Positions 1-8,300 of a DNA stretch of 41,886 nt are shown here, one piece after another (position 1 is the first letter of the stretch; each line of letters opens with the position of its first letter). Source of the stretch: CAZBJJ01 sp964492245 (GTDB lineage Bacteria; Spirochaetota; Spirochaetia; Treponematales; Breznakiellaceae); assembly GCA_964492245.1 (NCBI GenBank), contig CAZBJJ010000012.1, positions 1-41,886 of the forward strand, in the 5' to 3' direction. The translations under genes were made by a program, and so were the position numbers. Under the pieces are notes generated by a model. The model was not told where the DNA came from. It ran no database searches and saw only the letters and a program-made list of their open reading frames with translations.

Positions 1-924
1 ATAGAGCACCGTGGATAAATAGCGTTCGCCAGTATCCGGTAGAATAGCAACAATGATCTTTCCGGCATTTTCGGGAAGTTTTGCCAAACTTGCCGCAGCA
101 AAGGCCGCCGCACCAGAGGAAATACCCACTAAAAGCCCCTCGATTGGCCCAAGCTTTTTGGCCGTGGCCACCGCATCCTCATTTTTAACGGTAATTATTT
201 GGTCGATAACATCGGTATTTAAAATTTCGGGGATAAAGCCTGCTCCAAGGCCCTGGATTTTATGCGGCCCAGGGGAGCCCCCCGAAATTACCGCAGAATC
301 GGCCGGTTCCACCGCCACGACTTTGATGTTGGGATTGTGCTTTTTTAATACCTCGCCAACTCCGCTAATTGTACCACCGGTTCCGACACCGGCAACAAAG
401 ATATCGATTTTGCCATCGGTGTCGTCTAGAATTTCCTTGGCGGTGGTTTCGCGGTGTATGGCTACATTGGCGGGGTTTTTGAATTGGCCGGGAATATAGG
501 AATTGGCTGTTTTGGCGGCAATCTCTTCTGCCTTTTTAATTGCTCCCTTCATTCCTTCGCTGCCAGGGCTTAGCACCAATTCTGCGCCTAGGCCTTTAAG
601 CAGGGCCCGTCTTTCTATGCTCATTGTGTCGGGCATGACTAAAATTATTTTATACCCGTATACTGCGGCGGCAAAGGATAGGGCTATACCCGTGTTCCCG
701 CTGGTGGGTTCTATAATGGTGTAGCCGGGTTTTAATAGGCCTTTTTTTTCGGCGTCTAGGATCATTGCATTGCCAATGCGGTCCTTTACGCTTGATAGGG
801 GGTTAAAAGATTCGAGTTTAAAAATCACTCTGGCTGAAAGATTCTCGGCTTTGGCGAAGTTCTTTGCCTCTAATAAGGGGGTATTACCAATAAGGTCGGT
901 GAGTTTTTCTGCAATTCGTGCCAT
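1..924 (-). CDS. cysK: Cysteine synthase A (O-acetylserine sulfhydrylase), 3' end cut by window
   Basis: PLP enzyme of the beta family that makes cysteine from O-acetylserine and sulfide in the cytoplasm. I translated the minus strand from the ATG at 924-922, which follows a clear AGGAG ribosome-binding site. The protein begins MARIAEKLTDLIGNTPL, has the PLP-lysine segment NPLSSVKDRIG, the substrate loop EPTSGNTGIA, the phosphate-binding glycine loop GVGTGGTISG and the C-terminal PDTGERYLS. 308 codons are visible with no stop; the family is about 305-315 residues, so only a few residues are missing. The substitution of SVKDR for the usual way of writing this segment is normal for CysK. It is transcribed divergently from the EamA transporter. 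A CysM-type enzyme is possible, but the motifs fit CysK better. Confidence 0.93.
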   Translation of the reverse strand, partial: MARIAEKLTDLIGNTPLLEAKNFAKAENLSARVIFKLESFNPLSSVKDRIGNAMILDAEKKGLLKPGYTIIEPTSGNTGIALSFAAAVYGYKIILVMPDTMSIERRALLKGLGAELVLSPGSEGMKGAIKKAEEIAAKTANSYIPGQFKNPANVAIHRETTAKEILDDTDGKIDIFVAGVGTGGTISGVGEVLKKHNPNIKVVAVEPADSAVISGGSPGPHKIQGLGAGFIPEILNTDVIDQIITVKNEDAVATAKKLGPIEGLLVGISSGAAAFAAASLAKLPENAGKIIVAILPDTGERYLSTVLY

Positions 925-943
925 AAGTTTCTCCTTTTATGTA

Positions 944-972
944 ATTCTAATATATTTAGTTATTTTTGTTAA
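944..972 (-). promoter_or_regulatory. Predicted sigma-70-type promoter of cysK
   Basis: On the minus strand TTAACA (972-967) and TAGAAT (949-944) are separated by exactly 17 bases. The start would lie about 12 bases before the AGGAG site of cysK. The same -10 hexamer, TAGAAT, occurs in the predicted promoter at 12086-12114. Confidence 0.6.
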
Positions 973-1123
973 GTACCTGACAAGAGAAGTCGGGAATAAA
1001 ATACAGGTGAAAGCTTCGCGATACTACATAATGGATTTCGAGGGGCAAATACGATATAATGCGCCCATTGTTTTTGGAATGTACTTCGAGCTTCGGGCTA
1101 TCTTGGGCCAGGGATTGAAGCGG

Positions 1124-1151
1124 GACCCTTTTTGCCTTTGGCAAAAAGGTC
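1124..1151. repeat. Inverted repeat 1: 12-bp stem with one bulged C and a TTT loop
   Basis: GACC-C-TTTTTGCC pairs with GGCAAAAAGGTC across a TTT loop. There is no T-run after it on either strand, so it is not a classical intrinsic terminator. It may be a dispersed palindromic element. Confidence 0.6.
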
Positions 1152-1172
1152 TTAAGCGGAAAGCCCGGTCAG

Positions 1173-1211
1173 AAATAAAATGTACGACATTTTTAATCGT
1201 ACATTTTATTT
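1173..1211. repeat. Inverted repeat 2: perfect 15-bp arms, 9-base loop
   Basis: AAATAAAATGTACGA at 1173-1187 is the exact reverse complement of TCGTACATTTTATTT at 1197-1211. The arms are AT-rich with a GTAC core. It lies 73 bases before the EamA start codon, so it could be a dimeric regulator's operator or a transcript hairpin. Confidence 0.75.
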
Positions 1212-1221
1212 ATGAGGCCCC

Positions 1222-1262
1222 CATCCCCAATTTCTTCATATTTTGAGGATGTTTTGGGGATG
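1222..1262. repeat. Inverted repeat 3: CATCCCCAA / TTGGGGATG hairpin before the EamA gene
   Basis: CATCCCCAA at 1222-1230 is the perfect reverse complement of TTGGGGATG at 1254-1262. An inner imperfect stem (TCTTCA with TGAGGA) could extend the hairpin. It ends 10 bases before the GAGGGG ribosome-binding site, so in RNA it could affect translation of the transporter. Confidence 0.55.
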
Positions 1263-1284
1263 AATTTATTTTGAGGGGTGGTTT

Positions 1285-2151
1285 ATGTGGATTTTATTTG
1301 CGGTTTCTTCGGCCTTTTTTGCCGGGCTTGTGGCGATTTTGGCGAAAATGGGCATTAAAAATACCGATTCCAATGTGGCTACGGCGATTCGCACTGTTGT
1401 TATAGTGGTTTTTTCTTGGCTCATTGTCTTTATTGTGGGTTCGTATCGGGGAATTGGCGAGCTGAGCACTAAGACCTGGGTGGCTCTGGGGCTTTCGGGG
1501 CTGGCTACGGGCGGGTCGTGGCTGTTTTATTTTAGGGCCCTGCAGATTGGGGATGTGAATAAGGTGGTGCCAGTTGATAAATCGAGTACGGTTCTGACTA
1601 TTTTGCTTTCGCTTATTTTTTTGCGGGAGGGCATTACGGCATTTAAGCTTTTGGCGGTACTTTTAATTGGGCTGGGCACTTATATGATGATTGAGAAAAA
1701 AGAGGGCAGTGCAGGGGGGCGGGAGGGTTACCGCTGGTTGGTCTATGCTATTTTGGGGGCGGTTTTTGCCAGTCTTACGGCAATTTTGGGGAAAATTGGC
1801 ATCAGTGGGGTTGAATCGAATTTGGGGACGGCGATCCGCACGATTGTTGTCCTTTTTATGGCCTGGCTGATTGTGTTTATTCAGGGCAAGCAGGGGGAGT
1901 TAAAAAAAATAGATCGCAGGTCTTGGATTTTTATTGTTCTTTCGGGTTTTGCTACCGGGCTCTCTTGGCTCAGCTATTATCGCGCTTTGCAGACGGGGCC
2001 GGCGAGTGTGGTGGTGCCTATCGATAAATTGAGTATTTTGCTGTCTATTGCCTTTAGTTTTTTCATCTTGAAAGAGCGTTTAAAGGTGAAATCGCTTTTG
2101 GGGCTTGTGCTCATTGTGGGGGGCACTTTGACGCTCATTTTTGTTAGCTAA
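1285..2151 (+). CDS. EamA/DMT-family transporter with two nearly parallel repeats
   Basis: Inner-membrane protein of the drug/metabolite transporter superfamily, 288 residues, about ten hydrophobic segments. It is an internal duplication: residues 12-50 contain LAKMGIKNTDSNVATAIRT, and the second half has the matching LGKIGISGVESNLGTAIRT. SGLATGGSWLFYFRALQ likewise matches SGFATGLSWLSYYRALQ. The halves are joined by a short charged linker (EKKEGSAGGREG). The ATG is preceded by GAGGGG with a 6-base spacer. The substrate cannot be read from the sequence; family members export amino acids, metabolites or drugs. It faces the cyclic glucan synthase gene convergently across GC-rich palindromes. Confidence 0.88.
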   Translation: MWILFAVSSAFFAGLVAILAKMGIKNTDSNVATAIRTVVIVVFSWLIVFIVGSYRGIGELSTKTWVALGLSGLATGGSWLFYFRALQIGDVNKVVPVDKSSTVLTILLSLIFLREGITAFKLLAVLLIGLGTYMMIEKKEGSAGGREGYRWLVYAILGAVFASLTAILGKIGISGVESNLGTAIRTIVVLFMAWLIVFIQGKQGELKKIDRRSWIFIVLSGFATGLSWLSYYRALQTGPASVVVPIDKLSILLSIAFSFFILKERLKVKSLLGLVLIVGGTLTLIFVS

Positions 2152-2227
2152 CCGCGATGCCGGGCGGGGGTGGCGCCGGAGCGCTGTACTGGCGCCGGCG
2201 TGCTGGGCGGTTTCGGTCCACCGTTAC

Positions 2228-2300
2228 GGCGCCGCGGTTACAGCGGCGCCGGTGCTCTGTGATGGCGGTGAGGGCGCCGCGGTTATAGCGGCGCCGGTGC
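2228..2300. repeat. Two 28-bp GC-rich palindromic repeats between convergent genes
   Basis: Copies at 2228-2255 and 2273-2300 differ by one base (GGTTACA versus GGTTATA in the loop). Each has 8-bp arms GGCGCCGC and GCGGCGCC. Two more GGCGCC motifs at 2172 and 2191 bring the count to six in about 125 bases. They lie between the EamA stop (2151) and the glucan synthase stop (2306). They may act as a bidirectional transcription block, but there is no T-run. Confidence 0.75.
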
Positions 2301-2305
2301 ACTAA

Positions 2306-5300
2306 TTATATGCGTTTAAGCACTAGGTGGTGCTTTTGGCCCCTGTCTTCGAGTTCGATTTTGCCGTCTTCCTGGATCCTGCCGTCGAGATAAAGCGTAT
2401 AGCGGGGCCCTTTGCTGGGCGCGCTGGTTTCGGCGGGCGCGCTGGCTTCGGTGGACGCGCTGGTTTCGGCGGGCGCGGCGGTTTCGGCGGGCGTGTTTTC
2501 TACTTCGATGTAGTAGGTGTTTGTGCCGTTGCGGTAGACTAGCTCGAAGCCGGGCCAGGAGTCGGGGATTATCGGTTCGATGCACAGGCTATTGCCTGTT
2601 TTTTGGATGCCCAAAATTCGTTCGATGCCAATTTGGTACATCCAGGCTGCGGAGCCGGTGTACCAGGTCCAGCCGCCTCGCCCGGTATGGGGTGGGGCGC
2701 CATAGACATCGGCTGCAAGCACGTAGGGCTCGACGCGGTACAATTCGGTTTGTGCCTGTGCGTGGTGGATGGGGTTTATCATATTGAATAGCTCCATGGC
2801 GCGGTCGCCGCGCCCGAGGATGACAAAGGCCCATAGCGACCAGAGCACTCCATGGGTGTACTGGCCACCATTTTCGCGGATGCCTGGCGCATAGCCCTTT
2901 ATATAGCCAGGGTCGTTGGCACTGCGGTCGAAGGGGGGCTTGAGCAGGAGCAGAATTCCCTCTTCGCGCATGACTAATTCCCTGTAAAGCGATTCCATTG
3001 CCTGTTCGGCCCTCTGTGCGGGGGCTGCTCCGGAAATAACTGCCCAGGATTGACTGATAGAATCGATGCGGCACTCTTCGTTTTCCTTGGAACCCACCGG
3101 CTGGCCGTTGTCGAAAAAGGCCCGGCGGTACCAGGCGCCGTCCCAGGCTTCCTTTTCGATGGCATTTTTATAGCCTTGAGCCAGCTCTTTAAAGTGTTTT
3201 GCCGCTTTCGGATCGCCTTGGTCTTCGCAGACTGCTGCAAAGCCGGTGAGGCTGTGATACAGGAAGAAGGCCATCCATACGCTTTCTCCCTTTCCGCCAG
3301 CGCCAATGCGGTTCATGCCATCGTTCCAGTCGCCGCTGCCCATAAGGGGTAGGCCCCGTTCGCCCTTCGTGGCCCCCTTGTATAGGGCGCGCTTGGCGTG
3401 GTCTAAAAGGCTACCCTTTTCCCCGGCGCTGTGAAATTCGTTATAGCGATCTTCCTCTTCGGCCTTTAAAGTTTCCGCCGAAAGATAGGGCAGGCTTTCC
3501 TGCAGAATGCTGCTGTCGCCGGTAACTTCCAAGTAGCGAGTGAGCACGAAGGGTAACCAGATAAGGTTGTCCGAGATGCGACTTCGAATGCCCCGTCTTT
3601 TGGGCGGGTGCCACCAATGCAGCACATCGCCCTCTTCAAATTGAGAGGCCGCTGCCCGCAGAATATGCTCGCGGGCAATATCTGGCCGGCTGTGCAGGAA
3701 GGCCAGCACATCCTGTAGCTGGTCCCTAAAGCCATAGGCCCCGCTGGACTGGTACAGGGCGGTGCGTCCCCACATGCGGCAGGACAGGGACTGATACAGG
3801 AGCCAGTTGTTGAGCATTATGTCCATGCTTTTTTCTGGTGTCTTTACCTGAATTTGACCTAAAATATTTTGCCATTTGTTTTTAACGGCCTGCCAGGCGG
3901 CTTCTCGGTTTTCCAGCTTTTGTAACTGGGAGATTATTTCGCTGGCCTCTTGGCGGTCGGCACCCTGGCCAAGGATAAAGCTTACCTCCTTTGTCTCGCC
4001 GGGAGCCAGCCAGATTAGGTTTTGAATAACACCACAGGGGTCGCTTCCTGCCTGAATGTTTCCGGTAAGACCCAGGCGGCGCAGGGCCGATGGGTTGCCG
4101 TAATCGCCCCGGGCCCCAAGGAATTCCAAGCGGTCAGTGCTTATCCAGCTTATATCCCGCGTGGAGGCCAAAAAGGCCACGCGCGAAGAGAATTCAGTAT
4201 TGTAGGGGTTGTGTACAAATAGGGCCGAAAGTCGGGAGTCGAAGTCGGGAATTAAGTAGGGGGCATGTACCTCGCGTAGGTCTCCAAGCACCCATTCGGC
4301 ATAATAGCTTACATTTATGCGTCGCACTCTTTTAGACTTGTTCTCCAGGCGCAACTGTACGATTTTTACCGGCAACTGTGCATGGGCAAAAACGCGCAGG
4401 TCCTGCTTAATGCCATAACAGCCATGTTTGTACAGGCTATAGCCCGCCCCATGGCGAATTAAATAGGGGGCACAACTGCGGGCAGGACCTGGGCTGGGGC
4501 TCCAAACTTGGCCGCTGTCCTCGTCGCGCAGATATACAGCCTCGGCGGGGGGATCGCTTACCGGGTCGTTGTGCCAGGTGGTCAGGCGATTTTCGCCGCT
4601 GTTAATTGCCCAGCTGCTGCCAAGGCCAAGTTCGCTGGTAAAAAAGCCAAACTCTTCGTTGGCAATTACATTTATCCAGGGCGCTGGCGTCTGTTGGCCC
4701 TCTTGTAAATATATGGCGTATTCGCGCCCCTCTTTAATAAAGCCACCGTAGGCGTTTTCGTATAATAGGTCTTGTGGGCGTGGGATGGCGGTATTCGCTT
4801 CGTCGATATCGCCAACCTCCTGTACGGCCACATAGCGCGGTAGGCGCAACTCTTGTACATCCAGGCGGCCAAGCTGATGCTGCAAGGAATCTTCTTCGCC
4901 CTCTAGTACAACGCGCGCTGCGGTAAACAAAAGAGTGCGCTCGCCCTCGTTCATCTGGTCTTCGCGCAGCACAAAGAGCCCGCCCCGCTGGTTTAAATGG
5001 GCCTCGTAGCCGAGCTGGTTTACAATTCGGTAGATATTGTTGGAGAGCTCCTGCTCATAGCTACTCAGGCGCCGGTTCAGCACCACGATATCAATTAAAA
5101 TTCCCCGACGCCGCCAAAAGGCATGGGCACTGATAAGTTTTTTTAAGAGTTCCAGCTTGTTTTTTTGGAGCTGGATAAGCAGGATGGGGTAGTCGCCCGA
5201 AATGGCAAAGGGCCACAGGCCCTGCTGGCCCAGGCGATTTTCTGCCAAAAGGGCAGATGGACTGCGCATTGCCTTTGAGGGGTAAATAAGGGCCGATAAG

Positions 5301-8300
5301 AGGCGGGTAAAATGCCGGAAGTCTTCGCTGGTCAGTGCAAAGCCTTCCATTTCTTCGCGGGCAAGGTTTGCCACCGTATCGATGCTGCGTTTAAGGCCTG
5401 TCCACTGGCCGAAGGACTGTATTTGTTCCATAATTTCCTGGCGTGAACCGGCAGCTAAATTTATAAATGCCAGGCGCTGGGATTCGTAGGGGTTCAGGTC
5501 TAGTTCCAGCTGAAGGGCATAGATGGGATCTAGGGTTGAGCCGCTGCTTCCCGAGAGCGAGGCCGATATACCCAAGGCCCTGGGTTTGCGGAGATTGCCT
5601 GCCCGGCCAATAAAGGCAGCACGGTCGGTTTCGAAGGCTGTTGGGGCAAGTTTCGCTTGTTCACAGACCAATAGATGGGCGAAGAATATCGGTTTTTCGC
5701 TCTGGCTGCGGGGGCGGCGCCAAAAGAGTAGGGCCTGTTTTTCTTCTATATATTCACTTTCGATAAAGAGCTTGTTAAAAGCCGGATGGCGCTGGTCGGC
5801 CTCTTGGCCTGCTAAAATAACCTCGCCATAGCTGGTTACGCTTAGCCTGCGCTTGGTGCTGCCCCTGTTGGTAACCTCCAATTGGCGGATTTCGCCATTG
5901 CTGCTACCGGCAAGAAATATTTTGTAATCCATGCCGATATCGCCATGGGTTTTTTCCCAGTGGGCCATGTGAGGATAAAAATTGATGCCTTGGTTGTCCA
6001 GGACGTCGTTCAAGGGCAGGCAGGTGGGCGACATAAGCTCGCCGGTATCCCTGTCGTGCACATACAGCCATGAGCCCGAATTGTCCAAACTGGAGTCGGC
6101 CCGCCAGCGAGTGAGGTCGATGTCCTTCCAGCGGCTAAAGCCAGATCCGGCTGCGGTAAGCAAGAGGCTGTAGCTGCCATTGCCCAGGCTGTGAACCTGC
6201 GGATGGCGCAGTTCCCGGTTTGCTGCCCAGCTTTCGAGGGGAATTTGGGTCTGAATGGGGTGTACCAGGCCCAATCTTTGGGGGTGGGGGTGTTCCACCC
6301 TGGCTGCACGTGGATTTTGTTCCTGCAGAAGGTATTCCAGACTACTGATGCGCCGGTCGGCATGAAAACGCCGTACGTTGATATCATCATAAAAAAAGTT
6401 GGCCAGTGCAAGTAAAATCATTCCCTGATGGTGGGCCATATATGTCTGAACGGGGGCATATTCTTGGCCAACGGGAAGGCGGCGTTTGGTAAAATCTAAA
6501 GATTCAATCAGGCCATATTGCCCCCAGGCTTTTTTCTTTTTTAGACGGTTTATATTGGCAAGGACCTCGGCGGGGGCAAAGGGCAGGGCCAGAACGGTGG
6601 AATAGGGCGAAATAACGAGGTCGTCGGCAAGGCCCCGCTTATAGCCCAGGCCGGGCACTCCAAAGGCGCGGTACTGATAAATAAGGGAGGCATCAAAATG
6701 ATAATAACTGGATTCCGAAATACCCCAGGGAATTGATTTTTCCCGCCCATAGGAAATCTGTTTTTGCACCGCAAGCTGGCAGCTCTGGTGCAAGAAGCTG
6801 TTTTTGTAACTTTTCATAAAAAGGGCGGGCATGAGGTATTCAAACATGGTGCCGCTCCAGGATAAAAGGACCTGTTTGCCGGCGAATCGGGTTATGGGAC
6901 GGGCCATGTACAGCCAGTGGCTGCTGGGAATATCGCCCTTGCCTATGGCCACCATGCTGGCAATTCGCGCTTCGGATGCCAAAAGGTCGTAGTAATTGTC
7001 GTCGAGCTTGCCCGAATCCAAATTAAAGCCAATATGAAAGACCCGGCGTTGCCGGTTAAAAAGAAAGCTGAAGTCCATGTCTAAAATATAGCTGTCTGCC
7101 TTTTCGGCAAAGCTCATAAAGCGGGCAATAGTTTTTTTGGACTCGTTCAGACCTTTGTGTAGCAGATTTTGTAGAAAATCCAACCAAGAGCGCAGGGATG
7201 AAGAATCCTGAACGAGGTCTTCGTACATTGTATCAATATGTGCAAGGGCCTTTTTTGCCATTGCCGGTAGCTCTGCCAGAGTTGGTATGCCAGTGCAGAG
7301 CTCTCGGCAGGCCTGCCAGGATGAATAGGCGGCATGATCTGGCGAAAGCTCTTGTAATTCGTAGGGAAGTTGGCCCATTGCAGTGAGCCAGGGGCATAAT
7401 ACTTCCAGCTCCCACTGCATGCTGTGCAATTGGCGACGGCTGCGCTTAACCCATACCGAGAGCTTGCTTATCTCCTGCAAGTCGGATTGGCCATGGTTTG
7501 TAGCTATCAGTTTTTCCAATTGCATATCGAATTTTTGGGCTTCTTCGTTAAAAATTGAAAGCAAGTCTATTTGATTTATAGGCCTATCTATAGAGAAGGC
7601 CCTAAGGCTTTTACTAAAATGTTCTACCGTGGCGGCAAGTTCTCTTCCCGATTTTTCTAATGCGGGACAGGCCAAGCTGGTGCTTACAAGGTCTAAGCTG
7701 TCTAAAAGCCCCTCGAAGCGCAATACTGGCTGGTTAAGGGCGTCGTAGCTGGCATGGATACTGGCCATAAGGCTTGCAGCGAGGTTGCCGCTGTCCACAC
7801 TGGATATATAGCGGGGGTTTAGCGGTTTTTGCGTTTTAGTGTCGTACCAGTTTAAAAAATGTCCCCGGTATCGCTGCAGGCCATTCATGCCTGTCAGGGT
7901 ATTTTCCAGACGGGTAATAAGATCGAGATGGCCGATAAAGGCAAAGTCGAAGGCCGAAAATGTGGAGGAAAAAAGGAGGCCAATATTGGTGGGCGAGGTG
8001 CGGTGGGCAACAATACCCCGCGGAAATTCCTGAAAATGATCGGGCGGGAGCCAGTGATCGGTGGGGCCCACAAAGTTTTCGAAGAAGAGCCAGGTAGTTC
8101 GTGCCAGACGGCGCAGCTCCCTGCCCTGTTCCTCTTTTAATTGAAGTTTTTTCTGTCGGTCTGGCTGGCAAATGCCTATAATTATAAGGGGCGAGGCCAG
8201 CCAAAGAAGAAATAATGGCAGGGCAACCAGAAAGGCGTTTGGGCTGAGTAGCGCAAGGGCTGTGCCGGCAGCGAGGCTCAGTGCCAAAGATGGTGCTAAT

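Larger units (their letters stand above)
925..1284. other. 360-base divergent intergenic region with three hairpins, no gene seen
   Basis: The region lies between cysK (-) and the EamA gene (+). I see no credible coding frame in it; short open frames lack ribosome-binding sites and recognisable sequence. It holds the cysK promoter and three inverted repeats in a row (listed separately). The ribosome-binding site of the EamA gene is GAGGGG at 1273-1278. Confidence 0.6.

Noticed and set aside
1124..1151. Intrinsic terminator
   Set aside because: The hairpin is strong but neither strand has a T-run after it, and it lies upstream of both divergent genes.
770..1246. Plus-strand gene overlapping cysK and the intergenic region
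   Set aside because: The first part is antisense to cysK, the rest runs through palindromes, and no start signal is present.
1222..1284. Known riboswitch before the EamA gene
   Set aside because: I can match no named riboswitch consensus; only a hairpin is supported.
2327..2542. Glycine-rich plus-strand protein
   Set aside because: It is the antisense reading of the 18-bp repeat in the glucan synthase and has no ribosome-binding site.
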